Assembly (NCBI GenBank): GCA_964572225.1
Contig: CAZNFR010000011.1
Span: 1-62,107, forward strand
Origin: CAZNFR01 sp964572225
Lineage (GTDB): Bacteria > Bacteroidota > Bacteroidia > Bacteroidales > GCA-2748055
Direction of reading: 5' to 3'
Length of the DNA: 62,107 bases
Made by a program: the position numbers and the translations under genes. Below, one piece after another: positions 55,577-62,107 of the stretch; within the stretch, counting starts at the first letter, position 1; every line of letters starts with the position of its first letter. The notes below the pieces were generated by a model that worked only from the letters and a program-made list of their open reading frames with translations, was not told the origin of the DNA and searched no databases.

Positions 55577-56826
55577 TAACCATCTTAGGACTCGGATTCG
55601 TAGGTCTTACAACAGGCTTGGGTTTTGCCAAAAAAGGATTCAAAACATATGGTTTTGACGTTGATCAGGATCGACTTAACTCCCTGAAGAATTTTCATGT
55701 CCCCTTTCACGAACCTCACCTGGAGGATGTACTGAGGGAAACCTATAATAAGACCTTTTCGCTTGAAACCGATTTTGAATCGGCCATTCGCGACAGTGAA
55801 GTGATATTCCTCTGTGTGGGTACTCCCAGCAAGGAAGATGGAAGCGCCGACTTAACCTATATCTACAAAGCTATTGAGCAGGTTTTAAATGTGGAAACTC
55901 AAAAATTTCAGGTAATAGTTACCAAATCTACAGTTCCCCCTTCAACCGTATCCCAAAAGGTAATCCCTTTCGTTGAGAAAAAACTGGCAGAAAACCCGGG
56001 AAGGAAAATTGGTTTTGCATCCAATCCTGAGTTTCTCAGAGAAGGTTTTTGCTGGGAAGATTTCATTGAGCCAGACAGAATTGTTATCGGAGTGAAGGAT
56101 GATAAGGTCAAAGAAATTCTTGACAGGATATACCAACCTTTCAACGCACCCATTCATTATGTATCCTATAACACTGCCGAATACATCAAATATCTTTCGA
56201 ATACCCTGCTATCTACCATGATCAGTTATGCTAACGAAATGTCAATAATAGCTAATCAGATCGGAGATATAGATATTCCAAAATCCTTCAGGGTGTTACA
56301 TGAGGATAAACGATGGACCGGATCTCCTGCAAATATGTCCAAATATGTTTACCCCGGCTGCGGATACGGTGGATATTGCCTTCCAAAAGATACATCAGCT
56401 CTGGTACAGGCATCCATTGAACATGGATTTACCCCAAAAATTCTTGCTGCGAATCTGGACGTTAATGAGAAAATTAAACAATATTTGTCTGATCAGATTG
56501 AATCAGAAGTTCCTAAAAATGAATCAATAGGGATTCTCGGACTATCATTTAAGCCAGATTCAGATGACGTTAGAATTACGCCTACCAAAGCAATCATCGA
56601 AATTCTGCTCAATAAAGGATATAAAACTGTCCTCGCATATGACCCAATCTCGAATGCAGAATTTAAGAAATACTACCCGGATCTTCCATTGGAATATTGT
56701 GATAGCCTTGATGAAATCCTCCAAAAGACTGAGAATCTGGTTATCCTGACGGGATGGAAAGAATTCCGTGAAAATAAAGAGAAAATCAACTCGAAGAAAG
56801 TTTTTGATTATCGATACATTTATTAA
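55573..56826 (+). CDS. UDP-glucose/GDP-mannose dehydrogenase family protein
   Basis: 417 residues. ILGLGFVGLTTGLGFAKKG is the N-terminal Rossmann motif, and FLCVGTPS and KSTVPPST are family-typical. The catalytic Cys is in GCGYGGYCLPKD. It oxidises a sugar nucleotide at C6 to the uronate, probably making UDP-glucuronate for the decarboxylase encoded before it. The overlap of 4 bp supports a joint role. Confidence 0.93.
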   Translation: MITILGLGFVGLTTGLGFAKKGFKTYGFDVDQDRLNSLKNFHVPFHEPHLEDVLRETYNKTFSLETDFESAIRDSEVIFLCVGTPSKEDGSADLTYIYKAIEQVLNVETQKFQVIVTKSTVPPSTVSQKVIPFVEKKLAENPGRKIGFASNPEFLREGFCWEDFIEPDRIVIGVKDDKVKEILDRIYQPFNAPIHYVSYNTAEYIKYLSNTLLSTMISYANEMSIIANQIGDIDIPKSFRVLHEDKRWTGSPANMSKYVYPGCGYGGYCLPKDTSALVQASIEHGFTPKILAANLDVNEKIKQYLSDQIESEVPKNESIGILGLSFKPDSDDVRITPTKAIIEILLNKGYKTVLAYDPISNAEFKKYYPDLPLEYCDSLDEILQKTENLVILTGWKEFRENKEKINSKKVFDYRYIY

Positions 56827-56827
56827 T

Positions 56828-57367
56828 ATGTTTGAAAAAGTTGAGACCGGAATCCCCGGTTGCTATATAATTAAACCCCGGATTTTTAGTGATGAAAGAG
56901 GGACCTTCATAAAAGTTTTTCACTCTGAACTATTTGAAAAGCTTGGTTTGAGAAGTGATTTTCGGGAAGAGTACTATTCGGTTTCCTCAAAAGGAGTTAT
57001 CAGAGGTCTTCATTTTCAAACTCCCCCGTCTCAGCATGTTAAATGCATTTCCTGTCTAAATGGAAGTATTTTTGACGCTATTGTCGACTTGCGAAAAAAT
57101 TCACCCAGCTTTGGCAGGAACTTCACCATTGAACTTAAATCTTCAGAACCAGCCATTCTGTATATAGCTGAAGGAATTGCACATGGTTTTATGGCCCTTG
57201 AGGATAATACAGTTTTTTTAAATAAAACCACCACAGTATTCGATCCGGAAAATGATACCGGAATACATTATAACTCATGTGGGATTGATTGGCCCGGAAT
57301 TCCGGGTATTGTGTCTGAAAAAGATCAGAATATGATCCCCTTGAATGATTATGATAGTCCGTTTTAA
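56828..57367 (+). CDS. RmlC-like dTDP-sugar 3,5-epimerase family protein
   Basis: 179 residues from ATG 56828, one base after the dehydrogenase stop. RmlC motifs present include FSDERGTFIKVFH, EEYYSVSSKGVIRGLHFQ and VDLRKNSPSFG, with the catalytic His in LHFQ and IAHGFMALED. The C-terminal region is normal. It epimerises a 4-keto sugar nucleotide. No RmlA, B or D is nearby, so it probably acts on another NDP-4-keto sugar made by this operon. Confidence 0.9.
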   Translation: MFEKVETGIPGCYIIKPRIFSDERGTFIKVFHSELFEKLGLRSDFREEYYSVSSKGVIRGLHFQTPPSQHVKCISCLNGSIFDAIVDLRKNSPSFGRNFTIELKSSEPAILYIAEGIAHGFMALEDNTVFLNKTTTVFDPENDTGIHYNSCGIDWPGIPGIVSEKDQNMIPLNDYDSPF

Positions 57368-57378
57368 ATCCAGCTATT

Positions 57379-58659
57379 ATGTACATTATTGATCAAAAGT
57401 TAAAAGAGAGAGAGAGTAATTCAGATCCCATCCTGGTTGGTATAATCGGGGCAGGGGAAATGGCCAAAGGATTAATCAATCAGATATGCAGGTATACACC
57501 TGGAATGAAGGTTGCCGCCATCTATAACAGAACCGTGGAAAAAGCAGTTGAAGCCATGAAAATGGCAGGGGAAAAGAATTATAATATTTGCAAAGACGAA
57601 AAATCCTTTACCTCCGTCATTGAAAATGGAAATGTAGCAATCTCAAATGAGATTGATTATCTTTTGAACAATAAGCAACTTGATGTGCTTGTTGAACTCA
57701 CCGGTCACATTGAATTTGGACTGGATGTAATTCTGCAGGCTTTCAAGAAAGGAATACCTGTTGTTTCATTTAATGCAGAGCTTGAAGCCACCTTTGGTCC
57801 TTACCTAAAGAAAAAGGCTGCAGAAGCAGGAGTATTGTACACCCTGGGAGATGGTGACCAGCCAGGGGTTACACAAAACCTTTTCAGACATGTTAAAATG
57901 ATGGGATTTGAACCGCTTCTTTGCGGCAATATTAAGGGATTGCAGGATCATTACCGAAACCCGACAACCCAGGCCGGATTTGCAAAACAATGGGATATGA
58001 CTCCGGAAATGGTTACCAGCTTTGCCGATGGAACGAAAATTTCATTTGAGCAGGCTTGTACAGCAAATGCCACAAATATGTGCGTTGCAAAGAGAGGCAT
58101 GATAGGTCCTGACTTCAAGGGCCATGTCGACGAAATGACTTCAGGGTACTATCCGGATGTGGATAAACTTAAGGAACTTGGAGGCATTGTCGATTATGTA
58201 GTTGGTGCAAAACCAGCTCCGGGTGTATTTATTTATGCAAGCAGTAAGGATCCTGAATCCGTTAAGTACCTGCGTTATGGAAAACTAGGTGAAGGACCAT
58301 TGTACAGCTTTTATGTGCCCTATCATCTACTCTTCTTTGAACTTGCTTTTTCCATTGCAAGATTAATTGATTTTCAGGATATTACTCTTGATGCAGAATT
58401 CGGAATGAAGGTGGAAGTGGTTGCCGTCGCAAAGGTGGATATAAAAGCCGGTCAGACCATTGATGGACTCGGTGGTTATTTAACCTATGGAATCTGCGAA
58501 AATTCCGTTGATGCAAGGAAAGAAAATCTGGTTCCCATGGGATTGGCAGAGGGTTGTATTACTATCAAAGATATCAAAAAGGACCAGGTTATATCCTTGT
58601 CAGACCTGGATCCAAATTCGAAGAAAGAATTCATAGACTTGTACTTAACTCAAGTATAA
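57379..58659 (+). CDS. COG4091-like NAD(P)-dependent oxidoreductase with SAF domain
   Basis: 426 residues. N-terminal Rossmann domain (LVGIIGAGEMAKGLINQI), a homoserine-dehydrogenase-like middle (GDGDQPGVTQNLFRHVKMMG), and a C-terminal SAF domain (VVAVAKVDIKAGQTIDGLGG). The family is annotated as predicted homoserine dehydrogenase but is not part of threonine synthesis. It is 11 bp after the RmlC-like gene. In this operon it may make or modify a branched or unusual NDP-sugar; the reaction is unknown. Confidence 0.85.
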   Translation: MYIIDQKLKERESNSDPILVGIIGAGEMAKGLINQICRYTPGMKVAAIYNRTVEKAVEAMKMAGEKNYNICKDEKSFTSVIENGNVAISNEIDYLLNNKQLDVLVELTGHIEFGLDVILQAFKKGIPVVSFNAELEATFGPYLKKKAAEAGVLYTLGDGDQPGVTQNLFRHVKMMGFEPLLCGNIKGLQDHYRNPTTQAGFAKQWDMTPEMVTSFADGTKISFEQACTANATNMCVAKRGMIGPDFKGHVDEMTSGYYPDVDKLKELGGIVDYVVGAKPAPGVFIYASSKDPESVKYLRYGKLGEGPLYSFYVPYHLLFFELAFSIARLIDFQDITLDAEFGMKVEVVAVAKVDIKAGQTIDGLGGYLTYGICENSVDARKENLVPMGLAEGCITIKDIKKDQVISLSDLDPNSKKEFIDLYLTQV

Positions 58660-58661
58660 GT
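58637..58661 (+). terminator. Possible terminator hairpin overlapping a stop codon
   Basis: A ten-pair stem with one G-T wobble (ACTTGTACTT, loop AACTC, then AAGTATAAGT) covers the stop codon of the SAF-domain gene. The sequence beyond is only weakly T-rich. Confidence 0.4.
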
Positions 58662-58784
58662 ATTTGATAATGTCATTCTTAGTCCTGCTAATAGTTCCTT
58701 GGACTAACCAGGAGTGAAGCAGGCAAGGTTTCAGTTCATCCGGTGGTAAAGCAAGATATACTTTAAAATTCACTTTACTTTCCG

Positions 58785-58792
58785 TATCTTTG
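58785..58792 (+). promoter_or_regulatory. arg operon promoter -7 box
   Basis: TATCTTTG is an exact TAnnTTTG match. Transcription would start near 58799, giving a leader of about 196 bases before argB. No clear -33 TTTG was seen at the expected spacing. Confidence 0.65.
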
Positions 58793-58811
58793 CATCTCAA
58801 GCAAAGAAATT

Positions 58812-58904
58812 GTGAATAATCAGACCATCATCGCGTTCGACTTTTTAAGCAGGCGTTATTTTTTTAATTGCTCCGTATCGCTCACTGAGTTCGATTCCAT
58901 ATGA
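58812..58904 (+). CDS. Putative arginine leader peptide (30 codons)
   Basis: GTG start about 13 bases after the predicted transcription start. The product begins MNNQTIIAFDFLSRRYFFN and has two adjacent Arg codons (AGG CGT, codons 14-15, at 58851-58856). It ends with TGA at 58902-58904. Low intracellular arginyl-tRNA would stall a ribosome on these codons. The reading frame is short and begins at GTG, so translation is a hypothesis supported by its position, content and the downstream pairing segments. Confidence 0.55.
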   Translation: MNNQTIIAFDFLSRRYFFNCSVSLTEFDSI

Positions 58905-58994
58905 TTCCGCATTTCCCTCCAAAACTGGCGTTCTAATTCTCTGATTTATCATTCACTTTTACCCAATCCGGAATAAACAGTTCCGTCTTTTTTT
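58905..58994 (+). promoter_or_regulatory. Putative attenuator before argB
   Basis: Segment 2, TTCCG at 58905-58909, follows the leader stop directly. Segment 3, CGGAA at 58969-58973, can pair with segment 2 or with segment 4, TTCCG at 58981-58985. The 3:4 hairpin (five pairs plus a T-G wobble, loop AAACA) is followed by TC and seven T at 58988-58994, and ATG of argB starts at 58995. A ribosome finishing the leader would cover segment 2 and allow the 3:4 terminator; one stalled at Arg codons would leave segment 2 free for antitermination. The short stem makes it a weak terminator. Confidence 0.55.
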
Positions 58995-59837
58995 ATGTCT
59001 GACAAAAAAACAAACAATAAGCCTTTACTTCTATTTAAATATGGCGGGAATGCAATGACCGACAACAAGCTAAAGTCAGAAGTTCTTAAAAGCATTCTTG
59101 AACTAAAGCAATCGAATCAGGATATCGTAATTGTACACGGAGGCGGACCTTTTATTAAGCAGGTACTTCTGGATGCTAAAATTGAATCCGAATTTATTGA
59201 TGGTCACAGGAAAACCAGTGAAGAAGCTTTTGAATATGTCGAAATGGCACTAAAAGGCAGAGTAAACAGCGATCTAGTAGGTCGTCTGAATTCGCTTGGC
59301 ACCCCGGCAGTTGGTTTATCTGGGAAGGACGGTCAGATGGTAATTGCCAATAAACGTGTGCATTATAGTCAAATAAATGGAGAACGAGTTCTGGTCGACC
59401 TGGGTCAGGTAGGAGATGTGGCCAGAGTAAATACAGACCTGATTTTCCTTCTCCTCAGAAACGGCTATTTGCCCGTGATTTCGTGCACAGCTGCAGACGT
59501 GGATGGCCAAGGCTTCAATATCAATGCTGATATGTTTGCAGGTCATATTGCAGGTGCACTGAAAGCAGACCGTTTTATAGTAATGACCGATGTGGACGGG
59601 ATTATGAAAGATAAGGACGATCCGAATACACTGATCCCGGAAATCAGGCTATCAGATATTCAGGGACTTATTCAGGAAGGCACTATACAGGGGGGGATGA
59701 TTCCGAAAACGGAAGCCTGTAAAATTGCCCTGAAAAAAGGGGCCGGATCTGCCATGATCATCAATGGTACCAACCCCAGGGATTTATTGAGTCTTTCAAA
59801 GCAGCAAAGCATTGGAACTACCATCCTCAAAGAATAA
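58995..59837 (+). CDS. argB: Acetylglutamate kinase
   Basis: 280 residues; phosphorylates N-acetylglutamate in arginine synthesis. FKYGGNAM near 14-21 and IVHGGGPFIKQ carry the nucleotide and substrate Lys and Gly residues; DGHRKTSEEA and NINADMFAGHIAGAL bind acetylglutamate; VMTDVDGIM and GGMIPKTEACKIAL are C-terminal family motifs. First gene of the arg operon, immediately after the T tract of the proposed attenuator. The N-terminal arginine-sensing helix of feedback-inhibited enzymes is not seen. Confidence 0.96.
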   Translation: MSDKKTNNKPLLLFKYGGNAMTDNKLKSEVLKSILELKQSNQDIVIVHGGGPFIKQVLLDAKIESEFIDGHRKTSEEAFEYVEMALKGRVNSDLVGRLNSLGTPAVGLSGKDGQMVIANKRVHYSQINGERVLVDLGQVGDVARVNTDLIFLLLRNGYLPVISCTAADVDGQGFNINADMFAGHIAGALKADRFIVMTDVDGIMKDKDDPNTLIPEIRLSDIQGLIQEGTIQGGMIPKTEACKIALKKGAGSAMIINGTNPRDLLSLSKQQSIGTTILKE

Positions 59838-59843
59838 TTATCT

Positions 59844-61031
59844 ATGGAAAATAAAACCTTAACAGATTATCTGGAGATCGACAGATCCCACTACCTGCAA
59901 ACTTTTAAGCGCTATCCGTTGATTTTAAGCCATGGCAAAGGTTCCCGGGTATGGGATATGGAAGGAAATGAATATGTGGATGTACTTGCTGGAATAGCGG
60001 TGAATTGCATTGGGCATGCCCATCCGGCGTTAATTGATGCAATAACAAAGCAGGCTTCAAAATTAATCCATATTTCAAACTTTTACCTGAGTGAACCACA
60101 GGCACAGCTTTCTAAGAAGCTTTCCGATATTTCCGGCCTGAAGCGTGTATTCTTCACTAATAGCGGGGCCGAGTCAAATGAAGGGGCTTTCAAAATTGCA
60201 CGCAAATATGCCCATTCGATAGGGCGGGGGGGTGAAATTCTTTCCTTTACCGGTTCCTTTCATGGGCGAACCCTTGCGACCATTGCGACTGGCAAGGATT
60301 CAATGAAAAAGGGATTTGAACCAATTCCTGAAGGCTTCTATACGGCAAATTTCAACGATATTGAGTCGGTAAAGGCTTTAACCACCCGGGAAACCGCGGC
60401 TATCATTATTGAGCCTATCCAAGGTGAAGGGGGAATTCATACTGCCGACAAATCTTTTTTGGAAGAATTACGACGGTTTTGTGATTCTAATGAGATAGTG
60501 CTGATATTTGATGAAATCCAGTGCGGTATTGGCAGGACTGGAAAGTTTTTTGCAAAGGAGCATTTTTCCGTACAACCGGATATTATAACCCTGGCAAAGG
60601 CTCTCGGAGGAGGCATGCCCATAGGGGCTATCCTTTCCTCCGAAAAAGTCAGTTCAGCAATTGAATTTGGGGACCACGGAACAACCTTCGGTGGAAATCC
60701 CCTCGCCTGTGCAGCTGCTCTGGCCACACTCGATGTCATCGAAAAAGAAAACTTGCTGAGGGAAGCACAGGACAAAGGAGAATGGCTCCGATCTGCAATA
60801 AAAGAACTTAATCATCCAAATATTGTCAATATCAGAGGATTAGGACTTATGTTGGGAGTGGAATTCAATTTCGAAACAGGCCCCCTGGTTTCTTCTCTTC
60901 TTAAGAAGGGCGTGCTTGCCAATTCCACTGCAGGAAGTGTATTAAGAATGGTGCCAGCCTTAAACATCCAGAAAGCTGATCTGGAATTTGTAATTCAGAA
61001 ACTTGTGGAAGCTTTGAAGGAGTATAAGTAA
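59844..61031 (+). CDS. argD: Acetylornithine aminotransferase
   Basis: 395 residues; a class III PLP aminotransferase making N-acetylornithine from N-acetylglutamate semialdehyde. FTNSGAESNEGAFKIARKYA and SFTGSFHGRTLATI are early family motifs; IFDEIQCGIGRTGK has the PLP-binding Asp and family Gln; the Schiff-base Lys is in TLAKALGGGMPIGA. It is 6 bp after argB. Confidence 0.95.
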   Translation: MENKTLTDYLEIDRSHYLQTFKRYPLILSHGKGSRVWDMEGNEYVDVLAGIAVNCIGHAHPALIDAITKQASKLIHISNFYLSEPQAQLSKKLSDISGLKRVFFTNSGAESNEGAFKIARKYAHSIGRGGEILSFTGSFHGRTLATIATGKDSMKKGFEPIPEGFYTANFNDIESVKALTTRETAAIIIEPIQGEGGIHTADKSFLEELRRFCDSNEIVLIFDEIQCGIGRTGKFFAKEHFSVQPDIITLAKALGGGMPIGAILSSEKVSSAIEFGDHGTTFGGNPLACAAALATLDVIEKENLLREAQDKGEWLRSAIKELNHPNIVNIRGLGLMLGVEFNFETGPLVSSLLKKGVLANSTAGSVLRMVPALNIQKADLEFVIQKLVEALKEYK

Positions 61032-61056
61032 ACCAAAAGATTTGAAAGGGTAAACA

Positions 61057-62094
61057 ATGAATAAGATAAAGGCAGGAATTGTAGGAGCTACCGGATATAC
61101 AGGATCAGAGCTTGTAAGAATTCTTAACCATCATCCACATGTGGAAATTGAGTTTATTACATCAGAAAGTCGCACAGGGGAAAGCTTCAAGGACATTCAT
61201 CCGTTTTTTGCCGAAATCATGGATATGAAGCTCAGTTCCATTAAGGATATCGCTGATTATAATCCTGATATCGTTTTTCTGGCTTTGCCTCATGGGATTT
61301 CAATGGAATTTGTCAGGGAGAATTACTCAAAAGACTTTCGTATAATAGACCTTTCCGGTGATTTCAGACTTCAGACTGCTGAAGATTACGAGCATTGGTA
61401 TCGCAAAAAACACATATTTCCCGACGGATTATCCGATGCGGTTTTTGGCTTACCTGAACTTTTTCGTAATGAGATTAGGAGGGCAAAATTAATTGCGAAT
61501 CCGGGTTGTTATCCCACAAGTGCAATCCTAGCTTCTGCTCCTCTTATTTCAAACAATCTTGCGGAATCCAAATCCTTGATTATCGATTCTAAATCAGGGG
61601 TAACCGGTGCCGGTGTGAAACCCGGAACCGTGAATATGTTTTCTAATGTTAATGAGAATTTCCGAGCCTATGGATTGAAGAATCACAGGCATACCATCGA
61701 AATACAATCCATACTCAACAATCTGACTACAGAGGAGGTAATGATTCAGTTCACACCGCATCTTTTACCGGTCGACCGGGGTATTTTGACAACACTTTAT
61801 GCTCAGCCTCTCGAAAAAATCAACCCTTCCCGGATTAATGATATATATCTCGATTATTATGAAAAATCCCCTTTTGTCCGCATAAGGAAAGAACTCCCGG
61901 GAATCAAGGATGTTCGCGGAACCAATTATTGTGACATTTTTCCGGAATATGATGAAAGAACAAACCGCCTGATCATAATTTCCGTCATAGACAATCTGGT
62001 TAAAGGAGCCTCCGGCCAGGCTGTCCATAATATGAATCTTATGTTTGACTTTGAAGAATCGTCCGGATTGAAACAAATTCCCTTAATGCCCTAA
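61057..62094 (+). CDS. argC: N-acetyl-gamma-glutamyl-phosphate reductase
   Basis: 345 residues; reduces N-acetylglutamyl phosphate to the semialdehyde with NADPH. GIVGATGYTGSELVRIL is the NADP loop, FLALPHGISMEF follows, and the catalytic Cys is in ANPGCYPTSAIL. KNHRHTIEIQS and PHLLPVDRGILTT contain the conserved His and Arg. It is 25 bp after argD. The window ends 13 bases after its stop, so further arg genes may follow. Confidence 0.96.
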   Translation: MNKIKAGIVGATGYTGSELVRILNHHPHVEIEFITSESRTGESFKDIHPFFAEIMDMKLSSIKDIADYNPDIVFLALPHGISMEFVRENYSKDFRIIDLSGDFRLQTAEDYEHWYRKKHIFPDGLSDAVFGLPELFRNEIRRAKLIANPGCYPTSAILASAPLISNNLAESKSLIIDSKSGVTGAGVKPGTVNMFSNVNENFRAYGLKNHRHTIEIQSILNNLTTEEVMIQFTPHLLPVDRGILTTLYAQPLEKINPSRINDIYLDYYEKSPFVRIRKELPGIKDVRGTNYCDIFPEYDERTNRLIIISVIDNLVKGASGQAVHNMNLMFDFEESSGLKQIPLMP

Positions 62095-62107
62095 AATCTT
62101 AATAATA

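Overview
The window looks like a metagenome-assembled scaffold from a Bacteroidota (probably Bacteroidales/Marinilabiliales-type) glycan degrader. The grounds are a SusC/SusD pair, Bacteroidota-only families (DUF4251-like, DUF4625-like, CarboxypepD_reg-like domains), many lipoprotein signal peptides, few strong Shine-Dalgarno sites, and several -7 boxes matching TAnnTTTG. A run of ten N at 6411-6420 marks a scaffold join. I see no rRNA, tRNA, CRISPR array or transposase.

Layout. 1-1005: the 5' part of a secreted CBM9/DOMON-like protein (minus strand). 1230-7397: SusC, SusD and a surface lipoprotein interrupted by the N gap. 7448-11675: an SGNH hydrolase and a large FG-GAP/VCBS repeat protein (minus). 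12192-17648: an NCS1-type permease, a 59-residue membrane protein, two sulfatases and the relic of a third. 17683-18877: an AT-rich exosortase-family pair (minus). 19208-21933: a GH30-like secreted protein, a decayed DUF1080-type lipoprotein and two small membrane proteins. 21968-25034: carbonic anhydrase and isocitrate dehydrogenase (minus), with a divergent LysR regulator. 25344-36604: two convergent operons for sugar-phosphate and polyol metabolism. 36654-39349: three damaged genes, namely a DUF1801 gene with an amber stop, a TonB-dependent receptor missing its second half, and a DUF4625 lipoprotein missing its start. 40126-54109: a third sulfatase, an ankyrin lipoprotein, an RraA-like protein, a BASS transporter, Tat-exported sugar enzymes, D-lyxose isomerase plus kinase, two thioredoxin-fold proteins and a CE15 glucuronoyl esterase. 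54482-58659: an NDP-sugar operon. 58995-62094: argB, argD and argC.

How it fits together. Sulfatases, the GH30-like protein, CE15 esterase and SusCD point to use of sulfated, uronic-acid-containing polysaccharides. Tat-exported enolase-superfamily, Gfo/Idh/MocA and TIM-barrel proteins, plus an exported RraA-like protein and a BASS transporter, suggest that part of the sugar chemistry happens in the periplasm. The convergent operons at 25344-36604 contain transaldolase, a SIS isomerase, a PfkB kinase, two HAD phosphatases, MtlD-like and SorE-like dehydrogenases and an aldolase-SDR fusion; they look like a phosphorylated polyol/ketose pathway that I cannot assign to a known substrate.

The most striking regulatory signal is upstream of argB. 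A consensus promoter is followed by a 30-codon leader ORF with two adjacent arginine codons, then mutually exclusive pairing segments, then a terminator-like hairpin whose T tract touches the argB start codon. This is the layout of a ribosome-mediated attenuator. The other recurring theme is gene decay: in-frame stops or deletions at 17353-17648, 20694-21095, 36654-37034 and 37497-39349.
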